Assembly: GCF_004027225.2 (NCBI RefSeq)
Contig: NC_044288.2
Coordinates: forward strand, 15,014,744-15,078,743
Reading direction: 5' to 3'
Length of the DNA: 64,000 nt
DNA from: Strigops habroptila
Lineage: Eukaryota > Chordata > Aves > Psittaciformes > Psittacidae
In this document: positions 52,951-64,000 of the stretch, piece after piece
How positions within the stretch are numbered: the first letter of the stretch is position 1
Layout: every line of letters starts with the position of its first letter
Program-made: the position numbers and the translations under genes
Notes under the pieces: model-generated
Database searches by the model: none
The model's input: only the letters and a program-made list of their open reading frames with translations
Told to the model about the DNA's origin: nothing

Positions 52951-55900
52951 CTGAGTAGAGGGAGCAGCTAACACTGTGCAAGCCATTTGATGTCCCAGCG
53001 CCGACCAAGGCAAGCATGCATACAGTCCTTAGTGCACTATATAAACGTTTTCCTCTGCATGGACATCATCTTCCAGTGCACTGTGGTTCCCTGCACCTTC
53101 TGGCCTCCAAAATGCAACAAAGCTGCACAAAAGAGTAAATATCATGCTGTTAAACATAAAACAGACAATAGAAACATAGAGAACAGAGAGCTACATCACC
53201 AGCCCACTGGAAAAATATATAGTATGCAAAAACCCAGTTACTTAAACATGACTGACAATGAATCATTTTTCCACTTATGAGACAACCCACACCTGAAGTT
53301 TGCGCGCTTCCTAATGCAATGAACTGACAGTTACATTCATTTTTGCTTACTAACTAATGATAAGTAGCAGGACTTATTTATTTCTTTTTACAATGCCTTG
53401 TTAACTTGACATTAAAAAAGAAAGTCAAAGTATGTGCTGGACTGGTCAGCATACTGGCAACACTTTCTTTCTGCAACCTAGTTTGTCCTATTAGCCCAAG
53501 CAGAAACAGAATACTTACTTTGAAAAGTCACCCGTCTTCTTTGTGCTGAATAAATACTCTAAGGACCATTGAGAATGAAAATAAAGGAAAAAAAAAAAGA
53601 AAACAAACAATTTTCTTTAAACCATCAGAAGCAAGTAGAGGGTTCAAAAAAAAAAAAAAAAATCAAGTATAAGAAACTAAATAAGGGAACTTTAAGCAGA
53701 TATTTTCAGTATAGGAAATTCCCATTATTTCATGTGAAATCTAATTCATATGGCTTGGTCTGACCAAAAGGCTCTATGGAGGAAGTCTGGCACACAGAAA
53801 AATATTGGACATAGTTATATGAAACCAGTGCTCCTCCCATTATGATTGGGAAGGACTGGGACAACATGGCAACTGAGGCATGGGTAAGAGGAAAGGAGTG
53901 AGGCAGGAGAGATGGGCTCATATCACATTTACATTTTGCTGTCCTGCGCCATAGAGGCTAAGGGGAAGAGCTAAGCCAGCAACCACAGTGCAGGGCACAC
54001 AGTGAGGCCATCCAAAGACCTTAGCTCACTTCCCTGAAGCAGAAGACAGCGGTGATTTGGCATACCCCATCAATCCTTGAATAACCATCTGTGGAAAGTA
54101 CTTACGTCTAGTGAGGAACAGAGCCAAAATCAGGATGGCTAGAAGTACCACAGATAAACCAATCCCAATGTATAGCTCATTTTGTGAATGCTGCTGACTG
54201 GGAAGTGATACAGACACATTCTGTAAAACACAAAACAGATGAGCATTAGTGGCACTGAGAGCAAGACAGTACTCAAAGGCCATTTGTGTATTTGGCAACC
54301 CTGTAGTAAGAGTCCCAGTTTGACCCCCATTGTACGGGAGTACAGAGCATCCCTCTGCTGCTAGGTGGCTCAATGTTCACCCTCCCATATCCTGCCATAC
54401 CTGAAGGTTTGCGGTTACATCCAAGCAGTCCGAGGTGCTTGAGCAGGGACTAGAGGCCTGAAAGGCAATATAGATGTTTTTAAAGCTCTTCCTCCATTAG
54501 TAGGAAGTACTTTATGCATGCAAAGCAGGTTTTGTATTTTTCCTCTTTAATAATGAGCACATAAGCATTCTTTCCTAAGCGCTAAACGTGCAGACTACAA
54601 AAAAACCCCATTCCTTCGCAATCCATGTAAAGTAGTACAAGTAAACTGTAAGGATGACCCAATAACCTCTCATGTCTAGATATGCTACAGCACAACAGAG
54701 ATGCTTACAGTCTGAGGAGCTTCCGAAGCAGAATCTGATGGCCACGTTCTTGTGATGGTAAAGGAGGATTCGCTGGCACTCCCAGGAGCTGAGCAAAGGC
54801 AAGACAAACACATCACTTGCACAGGGAACCATTCTGCTTTAACAGGGAGGAATTTGTACTGCTGACTTGGGACCACCGAACTTAAGTATTTCTCTATCAG
54901 GAGTCTCGGCTCTGCATATCACAAAGAGGTTGGTGCCCTCAGAGAGCAGCACAAAACGCTGAATACTGAGCCTCTGCTGCCCTTTTCAGAGCTTTGAATT
55001 CCTTCCAGGTAACACTTAGGTCTCGCTATTACCTTAACACAGTGATTAGAAGGAAGGAACAACCAAGGTAGGCTTCTGTTCTTGGAGCCATGAAGAGGTA
55101 GTGGATGCCTAAAGCAAACTTAGGTTATCTGATGAAAACTGACTAAGGTTGCTTGAAAGAGCAAGTGGTGCAGAGTTAGAGAAAGCAAGTGATGCTTTTA
55201 AAGTCCCAAACAGCTATACAGCAAATAGACTGAGCAATATGTGTTGTTTGCATAAGGACCTGCAGAATATTTTGAGGTAATTCTCAGAGCAAGCTGTTTG
55301 CAATATTTAAAATCCAGAGCTATAAACTGATGTTTCAATATCATCAGTCTCAGTTTCTCCACGGGTTGTCAGACGATATACAACCGTCCCAAAAACAGAA
55401 TTTCTCTTCATATTATGACAACCCCAGCTGGTTCCTTTGGTGTTTTAAATTGTTACCCTCATCCCAGAAACTTTATTTCTAAGAGGGCAGGATCATCTGC
55501 TTCACTGTTCTCTTCCATTGGAGATTCTGGGCTATTCCTACATCAGAGGCATATGGCCACCTGCGTTTTCTAGTCTCCCTCTGTGTGAACATGCACATAT
55601 TAACTTGTGTTTTGAAAACATATAAACTGTTCCACCAGCAGCTGAGGAAGATGTCACAAGGTTAAGAAAACCTGTGAGTTCTAAGATTGGAAGCCATGTT
55701 ATCTGCAACTAGAACAGAAACAGGCTGAGAAAGTTTTCACTTCTTCTTCCAAAAAGGAAATGCAACTGTTGTAACATTTTAGAGTTCAGCAGGTGGAAAT
55801 ATCAGAGATGCAGGGAGAAATACAAAAAGCATCCTTGATTTTTCTTTCAAAATCCAGAGATTAAGCTATTATTACACTAAGAGCTCTCTTGTGCACTAGA

Positions 55901-58900
55901 AACTAAATTTGCCTCTTTGAGACTGAAAAAATATGCAGCCGAGAGGGTATATGATACAAGTCTGTAAACTTGTGAGTGGACTGGAGAAACTGAGTTGTTC
56001 ACTGTCTCTTCCGCTACAGTGAGGAGCCTCACATTATTAAACATGCATAGCTACAGAGGATGTGAGCACCCCCGAGACATGTGTTATAGCAGGGTAGAAG
56101 AATACTTGGGTGCTGTATCACAACGGTACTGCCCTGTTTCTATAATCCTCCTTAATCAGCTGCCACTGGAGACAGGGTCCTGAATTAGATGCACTTTGAG
56201 CTAGGCCAATAAAACAGTTCTATGTTATAAAGTAACAAATAAAAAAAAGTAGTGGGAACACCCAACTCCTAAAAATTTGTGGTTTACTGTTTATAGTAAA
56301 CCATTTCCAGAAGACATATTTTAGCGCAAAGAAAACAACATACCAGAACAACAGCCACAAGAAAAACAATGCTTGCAGCACCAATGAAACATCTACTTAA
56401 GCATAATACCTGGAAGCAAACTTCCTCCCATGTATACATGTTCCTCCTGTTGGACTCTCTATAGAAAGTCAGACAGAATTTAAATCACGTTCTGAGCTTT
56501 TGTTCTATGGTCATGTGTAGTAAATTTTAGCCAAGACTTTTCTATCATCTGTCACTTTGTTTCCTAAGATCCCCACTTGCGATATAGTTTATATAGGCTA
56601 TTAAGATTAATACTTGGATAAAAGTTACCTGAGGTCTGTTGAGAGGTGTAAGTATGAGGACTTGCAGTAGAGATCCTAGCTGATATTAAAAAATAAAACA
56701 AAACCAAATTACATTATAATAAACCTCAGTGTGAATTTATGTGGTGAAAAAGTGTTTTTATAATAAATTTACTAGCACCAGCTACACAAGTACATCTGTC
56801 AGTCACTTGTTCTGTACCTAATCATGCTTTTTACAAACGTAAGAAAAAACTAAAAATCAAAGGAAGATTCTATTAAAAACAAAAAGTCTATACTAATGTT
56901 TTGTCCCTGTGCTTTACTCTAGAATCAAACAGGGGAAATGAACCACCCTTTTCTATGAAAATTATAATGCTTTGGACGAATTGATTATGCTGCCCTTTCT
57001 CTTGAATTCTTCAAATAGTGTTTCTAAGAAAGCTCAGGAGTGTTGTGCACCATGAAACAAAGCACCACATCCTTTTTTTAATTGCAGTGACTGCACTGGG
57101 ATTACAACAATGCCAAAGACAGCTTAATTTGAACAGCACTAACAGCAGTTCTGCAAAGTGCTAAAGATCAGTCCTATAGATGATTATAGAAATCATTTCC
57201 ACCACAAGCTTTGAAATCCAGACCCAACAGCAGATTTACCACAATGGTACTCGCACAAGAGCACACCTCTGCACTCACCTTTCTCTATCACCACCTCATG
57301 ATTACTTGTCTGATCATTGAACCACCCTGGGATCTCCACACGGCAGCAGTATGTCCCACTGTCTGCTTTCTTGGCATTCATGATCGTGAGGGACACATCG
57401 CCCATCAGCAGGTTCCCTTTCAACATGTACCTGCTGTCATACTGTGCTGTCACCTTCCATCCATCTGTCCAGATAATGGGCTGATAACATTTTGAAGAAG
57501 GGCAGCTGCCACGACCCCAGCACATTGATGTGATGTCGTATGTACCCTTAACACTGTAAAAGCAGGGCACAGTGACATTCTGACCCACCTCTCCTTTCAC
57601 AACCAATTCTGACACTGTAGGGCCTGTGGATAAAAAGACAAACATAGTTGTTGAGCACAGGATATGCAAGTAGAAGCTTCTCACACATTTTGCATGACCC
57701 AGTACCTCCCATCTTGCAAACACCACCAGGCATTGTTGGATTCAGTTTTCCATGAATAGATGTGAATTGCAGCAGTGAGGGATAATGGTTGGGCAAGTGA
57801 TTTGTTCAGAATGTGTCTCTATCCAGAGAAAGAAGAAATACATTTTCTGCAGCCTTTGCAAGTAAGCAGAGAGGTAAAGAGAAAACAGTTTAGATCTTCA
57901 CATCTCCGTGGCTTCTCTTTAGCCACATCTGTTATCTTGTTATTTTTTGCCTTAGATTAGATTTAATCCAAGCCACACATGGAGGAACAGTAAGACATTA
58001 ACTGTCATTAAAACCAGTGTGGGAAACTCTTCCTCCATTTCAAAGAAAAGCCAGTAAATGGCAGGTTTCGTCAGAATGATCACTACTGAATGCACTCCCT
58101 TTGCTCTTGTCTAATGACAGGTTTGATCATACCTATCACGAGAAATTTTTCAGAGCTTTTCTGAGAAATTTTACACTCTCGTATTTGTCTTAAGACTTTA
58201 TTGTCTTTTGTCTTAAGACCTTATTGTCTTCCCTCATTCTTATGCAGTTTCTAACTTGTTTGGGTACCACTAAAGGTCATTTTTCATGTTTCCAGAAGGC
58301 TGCGCCACTCTATTCAAGTCAAACCAGTGAGACGTAGCAGCCAGCAGCCCATTCATCACGGTGAGATAGTTTCTTTTGCTGTATTTAGACCACTCCAGTC
58401 AATATTCCCTTTTGGAGGGTTTTGATAAAAGCTGTGTGAAGTATCATCCAAAATCCTTCGTGCTCTGGTGATCCAGTTGTAGCCAGTCTGTAACCACCTT
58501 CTTCTAACAGGTTATGCAGCAGCGCTCCCGAGTTGCACATTCTGTCTGCTTGTACTTCAAAGGAAACTGTTTGCCATATTCTTACTACCACATATTTCTA
58601 ACCCAATTCAGTAACATGGGATCATGTGTGTATATATTTAAATCTATCTGTATTAATGTTTGAGGGATAGAATTCTCCATTGCAAGTACAAGCAACAAAT
58701 TATCTCTATTAAGTCTAGCAGTCTATAATTAGGAAGGGAGCTCCCGAAGGCAAATCTGTCAACATGCACCGGTGGATCACATGCACTGTATGGGCTTTAT
58801 TGCAACTGTCCCTTGTGACAAAGCTGTTTTGCCCAGCTCAGTCATTTTCCTAAGCTATTATAGTTAAAAACAATTCTGCATGCAGAGATTTTGCCACAAT

Positions 58901-59714
58901 AGCATACTAGAAACCAATCTCTGAAACTAACGTATTTTGTTTAATATAAAATAGCAAGCTTGAAATGAATCTCATCATAAAAGGCTTTATAAAGAACTAT
59001 AGCGAACAGTATCTGTGATATACCATTTCTTTCTGCTGAACTTATCCTATCACCAAATTTTAATGTCTGTCTGCCTATACTACTATCACTCTGCAACCTG
59101 TTTTTTTTAGTGCTATTGCCTTTAACAATATTTTCCTAGAGGGAAAAAAAAAAAAAAAGAGAGAGAGAGAATAAAAAAGCAATAATTCTCAGAGTAAAAA
59201 AGGAGAAATTATCTATTTGTTCCAATAAAATTTCATATTGGCTAAAAACCACCAGAAGCCACAGTTGACCTTTTCCCTCTCTTCTTAAGCAGTCACCTTC
59301 ACAAGGCCAGTTGAAATGAAATATTTGTTTTACATGTTTTCTAAAATGATTTAAAGTTTTCTGATCATCTCAGATCATCATTATTATTTAAAAAACCCGA
59401 AAGATAATTCCCTAATATGACTAGCAGACAGCTCAAGAAGCATCAACTTTAAAACCATCATATATACCCTCAACATCATTTTGCCTTAAACAGGAGATAA
59501 GACCATCAGAAGATACTGAGCCACAGTGATAAAGTTCTATTCATAACACAGACCTGCAGCTTCTGTGCCACGTGGTCACCCTCCCATTGTAACATAACCC
59601 TGCAACCCTCAGAAACATGTTAACTCCATCCACCTCCACCTATTCGCTTGGAGCCACTTAGTTACCTGTAAAGAAGATCAGAAGAATCCAGTTCATGCAG
59701 AAACAAGACAACAT
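52904..59714 (-). CDS. HAVCR1: TIM-family receptor, HAVCR1 position (short-mucin form)
   Basis: Joined exons are 59666-59714, 57279-57623, 56629-56679, 54709-54788, 54401-54457, 54106-54220, 53519-53545 and provisionally 52904-52950: about 256 residues. Intron phases are 1,1,1,0,0,1,1. The order is signal peptide (1-16), IgV domain (17-131), short Ser/Thr stalk (132-208), membrane helix (about 210-231) and tail. In mammals HAVCR1 (TIM-1) is a phosphatidylserine receptor on activated lymphocytes and injured epithelium. The six IgV cysteines and WFND (117-120) are kept. Potential N-glycosylation sites are N32 and N195. The stalk is far shorter than in human TIM-1 (364 residues in all). The symbol rests on gene order and on not being the TIMD4-like copy; orthology could differ, since TIM genes duplicate often. 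The tail end is uncertain. Confidence 0.75.
53519..53545 (-). CDS. HAVCR1: Gene B exon 7: 27-nt juxtamembrane microexon (provisional)
   Basis: The acceptor TTTATTCAG and donor GTAAGT at 53518 bracket 27 nt that continue the frame as PQRRRVTFQ. A basic juxtamembrane segment fits a TIM tail, and mammalian TIM-1 also places a short exon after the membrane exon. The evidence is the strong splice-site pair and phase only. Confidence 0.5.
54106..54220 (-). CDS. HAVCR1: Gene B exon 6: membrane-proximal stalk and transmembrane helix
   Basis: The exon is 115 nt, phase 0 to 1, with acceptor TGTTTTACAG and donor GTAAGT at 54105. It encodes NVSVSLPSQQHSQNELY, then a helix beginning IGIGLSVVLLAILILA and a TR stop-transfer. 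The 33 extra bases relative to gene A exon 6 are the polar N-terminal part. N195 is in an N-X-S sequon. Confidence 0.88.
54401..54457 (-). CDS. HAVCR1: Gene B exon 5: extra stalk exon with two cysteines
   Basis: The exon is 57 nt, phase 0 to 0, with acceptor TTGCCTTTCAG and donor GTATGG at 54400. It encodes 19 residues with Cys at about 180 and 186 (SPCSSTSDCLD). Gene A has no equivalent exon. Because it is a multiple of three it could be skipped without changing frame. Confidence 0.68.
54709..54788 (-). CDS. HAVCR1: Gene B exon 4: Ser/Thr stalk
   Basis: The exon is 80 nt, phase 1 to 0, with acceptor GCCTTTGCTCAG and donor GTAAGC at 54708. It encodes a Ser/Thr-rich spacer including SASESSFTITRTWPSDSAS and EAPQT. 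The phase switch matches exon 5 of gene A, suggesting homology. Confidence 0.78.
56629..56679 (-). CDS. HAVCR1: Gene B exon 3: mini mucin exon
   Basis: The exon is 51 nt, phase 1 to 1, with acceptor TTTTTTAATATCAG and donor GTAACT at 56628. It encodes ARISTASPHTYTSQQTS, Ser/Thr-rich but only 17 residues against 114 in the equivalent exon of gene A. It was found from splice signals and phase, as no long open frame exists there. Confidence 0.75.
57279..57623 (-). CDS. HAVCR1: Gene B exon 2: IgV domain
   Basis: The acceptor is CTTTTTATCCACAG, the donor GTGAGT at 57278, and the exon is 345 nt, phase 1 to 1. Cysteines fall at about 37, 51, 57, 62, 109 and 110, with SMCWGRGSCPSSKC and GDVSLTIM followed by TYCCRVEIPGWFND. 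These align position for position with gene A without an indel. A sequon (NVT, Asn32) lies in the A'-B region and is not shared with gene A. There is no RGD (MGD at 90-92). Confidence 0.96.
58185..58230. repeat. 23-bp tandem duplication in gene B intron 1
   Basis: Copies at 58185-58207 and 58208-58230 differ at one base. Each contains the palindrome GTCTTAAGAC and ends with TTATTGTCTT. Confidence 0.9.
59144..59171. repeat. A15 tract followed by (GA)n
   Basis: A run of 15 A is followed by about six GA units within intron 1 of gene B. It is a compound microsatellite. Confidence 0.85.
59666..59714 (-). CDS. HAVCR1: Gene B exon 1: signal peptide
   Basis: ATG lies at 59714-59712 in a good context (GCCACAATG). 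The exon encodes MLSCFCMNWILLIFFT plus one base and ends at donor GTAACT. Its size and phase are the same as gene A exon 1. Intron 1 is about 2.0 kb. Confidence 0.82.
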
Positions 59715-62700
59715 TGTGGCTGAAGATGAGGAACAACAATCCTGATGACCCTTTGGGCATTCAAGAAAAGTTATCTTCCTCACAAACTTCTGGTTTTACT
59801 TCTTAGTGTGCCATTTTCAGCCACAAATGCCCTTTTAGTCTAATCCGGATTGCCTTTCCTGTGGTTAGTCCGGCAGTCTTTAGCAGCACAGCAATTGCTG
59901 CTGCTCGTGATAGTGCCCACAGTCGGACTGTTGCTGACTGTGGTTTGGCTAAAAGGTTAAAACACTTTGCAGCACTTCAGATATCTACTTCTCATTTTTT
60001 CCAGATCTGTCTGATTACAGTAGATGAAACTGTTGTCAGCACCACTGAGCTGACACAGCACTCCGTAATCCATTGCCCCATACTGCCTCCCCTGCCCGTG
60101 TTTGCCATAGCAGACAATTTGGGTAAGAGATTACACAGGGTACGTAAGGCTGAGGTAAAGGGAAAGCATGTGGCAAAAATAGCGGATCCCTAGGAAGAAC
60201 TACTGAAGTATTTAATCATAAGTTTCTGGTTCTAATACTTAGATGCAACTCAGAGCATCTTTAGGCAAATGCTATTTTCTCTGTAGGGTAGAATCTGGTA
60301 TTACTGAAAAGCTGTCCTACTCTTATACAGTTGTAGCCCAGTAGAGCTGCAGCCTTTTTTCATCTGACTTCTAAAAATTCTATACACACCTGAGCTTTTG
60401 CAATATAAAGTAAAACACGCAGAATACACACGTCACTTTAAAAGCAATGTGGAAACCATGTCACCCCAGGCTCAAGGCTCACTGGCAAAATGTTGCTGAA
60501 ATACAGCTTTTGAGAAGTGGTGTTCCTTGGCCACTCTCTCTTGTCCTTGGATTATCTAACTGTTCTTGAGGACATCATGTCTTTTCATACTGTTTGGACT
60601 AGAACCGCAGCTGTGATCAAGTGCGTTTGATCTAGGGCCAACAAACATTCTTTGCTGAAGCAACTAACCTACCTCACGCTGTTTTATGTGTACAAAATTA
60701 AGTCCTAAGGAGTTACTTGTTATCAATAACTGCAACAGCAGACATGCTTCCAAAAGCTTACCCAAAACCATACATGAGGCTAGAATCAGAACCAACAGAG
60801 CTGTGTTACCCTTCTACCTTACATGAGAACAGCCACCAAAGTGACAGCTTCTTTAAGTGAAAAGGAGGAAAAACAAGGGATCGAAGTAGCTGTGAGACAG
60901 ACAAACATCAGCAACATACTTGTAGAAGAGAACTGAAAGGAGGGATAAAGGGGGATTTTTGCATGTGGTGTCTGGAAGCAGGACTCTTAAGAAAATGCTT
61001 CCTCTTTGCTCCTCTTGTTTTTGGGGAAACAGAAACTGCAGATAAGTGTTACAGGAACAATTCTGATCATTAACAGCAGGATCCTGAAACTACTCTGCAT
61101 GACTGGAAAAAGCAGAGCAGCCTGGCTCTGGCAGAAGGCAGGCGACAGCATTCACCAGGGCTGTGCCATCATAGTGCATGGTACTGGCTGATGAACTCCT
61201 CTTGGTGGTTCAGTGTGTGACACCTGCAGAGCAGGACATGTCCCTTCTGCCAGTTACCTGCAATAACATGCAGTGTGCACAGGTCCACATGGATTCTTCT
61301 TCTGCATGGGCCACATTTGAGCTCAGAAATAAATAAATAGGATAAGAAAACAAGGAAACTTACCCCAGAACTCTGCCTAAGCCCATTTTATTCACTTTAT
61401 GCAGGTTGTTTTGTTCTTACAATAGTCTACAGTGGTTTGGGTGCTGTCTGTATCCCCAGGAAAGCCCTTCTGGTCACATAGTAAGAGAATGTGATAAATA
61501 CAGGGCAACAGTTAATCCACTTGCTTTAGATTTCAACTCACAGTCCATATGGAAAGCCTTGATATAATTTCTGAGTTTCTACACGCCTGTTTTCCAAGTT
61601 CCTGTTTTCAGTTTGTGCAAGAAATGAGCACTATTTCTGTAGAAAATGTGCCAACATCAGCTTTTTCATGCAGCTCTTTAAGTAGATGCTCATTCTTTCT
61701 TTACTCAGAGCATAGAGTCAGATCATACTTTGTGAAAATAACACCAGAGCGAAACATTAAATATTGAAATAAGCTTAAAGCATTATTGAAAACACCTTTT
61801 CTTTGCACTATTTTAAAGCCATATCATGAAATAACTTTTCTTCTTTCCCCCCTAGATGAGTAGAGCTACAGACTTGCCCCTTTTGCCCAGTGGTGACACA
61901 TTTGGTTTCTCTGTATCAAGAAACTTGTGGAATTTTTCAAGTAACTGTACTTGTTAGCTCTGTGCTTGTTCGGATAGAATAAGAGCAGGGCTGGGCTTTT
62001 TCTTTTCCTTCCTTTTTTTTTAATTAAGAGCCAACAAAATGCTGACATTTATTTTATCTCATCAAGTTTCATAAGGCATATATAATCCAACACATCTTGC
62101 ATACGTTAACATTTCAGGGACAGAATACTGCAGATGTTACCCCATTCAAAAATAGAATCAGGATTTGCTGAGGTAAGGGAAGATCTCATCATCAGGAGCA
62201 AGTTAATTAACACACTGGAGAAGAGAATAGTTATCAACAAATTTGCTCCTCAGAGTCACGTCATCCTGCAGCATTTGAAATTCCATTTTCCTGAGACTGA
62301 CTCCACTGCAGCTCCCAGCCATTGTTTTCTAAAAGCAAAGTTATAACAGAAAAAAGGACAACTATCATTGCTTTGATAGTTGGCAATGGAAGAAAAACTC
62401 TATGGTTCAGCTGAAAAAAGCCCAGAAGCCTCCCACACTTTCTAGGTGTTTGCCTTAAACATAGAAAAAAAGATAATCTAGAAAACCCAAATTATTCATG
62501 AAACTTTTTTGACAATGAAAGCAGCTTTGAGTATTCTTTAAATGACACAATCCCCTATCACCTCAATGGTTTCACAAAGTTTACTGCAATTCTTAGCTGC
62601 TGCTAGGACCCAGCTTGGGCAGTATTTTGGTACCCAGGCCTACAAACTTATTAAAAGCATAAAAATTAGACAAATATCAACAGAAAACCATTGAGTATCT

Positions 62701-63532
62701 ATGACCATATTTTTTGAATGGTGAAGTTATAAGGACCACGACAAACTTATCCTGGAGGCACCAAATGTTTCTTTATATCTTCCACATGAAACAATATTTG
62801 CCATGTAGATATCAAATCGATTTTGCTCACTTGTACTTGCTTTAGCTACCTACAAGCAATATAAATTAGACCTAATCCAGAGAGAAGGAAGAAAACAGCA
62901 GTGGTTGAGTAAAGGACAAAAGTTTTAACTTCATAGATTTACATGTTTCTAAAAACAAAAAAAAACCCAAACCACCAAAACCACCATGTTTCTACTTCCT
63001 TACTGTTACTTGCACTTAAAATAGCAGATGATGCCCACCAAGGAGCCATAAACTTGCATCAGTTCATCTTCATCTGCACTGAGCTCAATCCCCACCACCT
63101 TTTGCCTGCCCATTTAAGTAACATTTCTGAAAACAACAGGATTACCCAATGAAAATGATTCTATGCTATAGTGTTACATGGCAAAAAGGTAGAGGTAGGA
63201 TTTCCCTGGCAGGAGGGGCAGGGTAAAGAAGCCACTTCTTCACTGTCAAATCGCTCTTTTCCTCTTGCTATAGAGGGGTTGATCCAACTCTAATGTTTTT
63301 TTAAACACAGTTGATGTGGATTCCACTTGATGGAGTACTTGCAGGTTCTTTCAAACTCAGTTCCCAATGAGCATAAAGGTTAATTACCCAACCAGACTCT
63401 TCTTCCTGAGAAAAACAGTCAGTTGGGCACAGGGCCCACCTAAAAAGCAAATACAAAGCACCTGCACTGCAAAATGATTCACTTCATGCACATATCTTAA
63501 CTATGCAAGAAATATTAGTTTAAGCATCTATA

Positions 63533-63535
<3 letters not shown>
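59715..63535. other. Gene B upstream region; no gene recognised
   Basis: No TATA box at a convincing distance and no further exon was recognised. In mammals HAVCR2 would follow on this side, but no third IgV exon with the TIM cysteine/CWG pattern appears before the window ends. The open frame at 59861-60193 (plus) has no family motif. Confidence 0.5.

Positions 63536-63563
<28 letters not shown>
63536..63563. repeat. A28 homopolymer tract
   Basis: An uninterrupted run of A lies about 140 bp before the LTR. No retroposon body was recognised upstream of it. Confidence 0.9.
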
Positions 63564-63567
<4 letters not shown>

Positions 63568-63701
63568 GGCATTTTTGTAAACTCAAGACTGGTTATGAAT
63601 TACATTTAAGAAAATTAAAATCCGATTAATTTTAATTCATTGTTGAGATTCCTGACAAATGTGTCTCTATACAGCAAATTACATCGTGTTACATCTGTAA
63701 T

Positions 63702-64000
63702 TGTCATGGTTTAACCCCAGCTGGCAACTAAGTCCCAGCTTGTTCACTTCCCTCCACCCTCACCCCCTCCAGTGGGATGAAGAGGAAAATAAAATTAGAA
63801 AGTAAAACCTATGGGTTAAGAGCATTTAATAATTAAAATAAGGTATAATACTACTAATAATGATGAAAAGAGAAATAGCAAAGAGAGAGAAGACAAAAAC
63901 CCACAACAAAGCAAACAATAGTGATGCACAATACAGTTGCCCACCAACCACTGAACAATGCCCAGCCAATCCCAACCACAGATCAGTGGGTCCCGGCCAG
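63702..64000 (+). mobile_element. Endogenous retrovirus LTR, partial (runs off window)
   Basis: The segment starts with TGTCATGGTTTAACCCCAGC, followed by a pyrimidine-rich block and then an A-rich block (ccagtgggatgaagaggaaa, aataataaggt-like runs). This matches the 5' part of an LTR family I recall as abundant in neoavian birds. It begins with the TG expected of an LTR. No internal retroviral coding sequence is in the window, so I cannot tell a solo LTR from a provirus. Confidence 0.75.

Noticed and set aside
53730-53921. Minus-strand frame with SYNYVQYF in intron 6 of gene B, considered as a tail exon
   Set aside because: No acceptor/donor pair gives a phase-compatible exon as good as the 53519-53545 microexon.
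59771-59781. Minus-strand GAGGAAGATAA, an ETS plus GATA core, about 60 bp upstream of the gene B start
   Set aside because: Two very short cores are expected often by chance and no transcription start is known. Not listed as a regulatory site.

Overview
The window is vertebrate nuclear DNA and almost certainly avian. Its genes are split by phase-conserved introns. It carries CR1 LINE copies in several age classes and ends in an LTR of a type I associate with Neoaves rather than with chicken. No bacterial or viral gene organisation is present.

The only genes I can support are two neighbouring TIM-family receptors, both on the minus strand. Gene A (CDS 38510-49478) is best read as TIMD4. It has seven coding exons, predicts 363 residues, and contains a signal peptide, an IgV domain, a long Thr/Pro mucin stalk, a membrane helix and a short acidic tail. 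Gene B (CDS about 52904-59714) sits upstream of it in the HAVCR1 position. It has the same exon 1 and exon 2 sizes (49 and 345 nt, both ending in phase 1), a much shorter stalk, a membrane helix and a provisional tail. Both keep the six IgV cysteines and the WFND motif of the phosphatidylserine-binding pocket. The order and strand (TIMD4 at lower coordinates, HAVCR1-like next, both minus) match the mammalian TIM cluster. By family knowledge the products would be surface receptors for exposed phosphatidylserine on myeloid, lymphoid or epithelial cells. No third TIM (HAVCR2-like) IgV exon was seen.

Layout: 1-38 kb is a long stretch with no exon I can support. It holds a diverged ~22-bp tandem array at 10.4-11.3 kb, a minus-strand CR1 fragment at 15.5-16.0 kb, and a 5'-truncated plus-strand CR1 with reverse-transcriptase remnants at 30.5-31.7 kb. 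Gene A occupies 38.3-49.5 kb. Two older CR1 fragments lie in the 49.6-50.7 kb spacer. Gene B occupies about 52.9-59.7 kb. The 59.7-64 kb stretch is non-coding, with an A tract and the start of an endogenous-retrovirus LTR that runs off the window.

The most unusual non-genic feature is the 10.4-11.3 kb array. It contains ten exact TTCNNNGAA palindromes spaced at roughly multiples of 22 bp. All exon boundaries were read by eye from splice signals, phase and family similarity. No transcript or database support was available.
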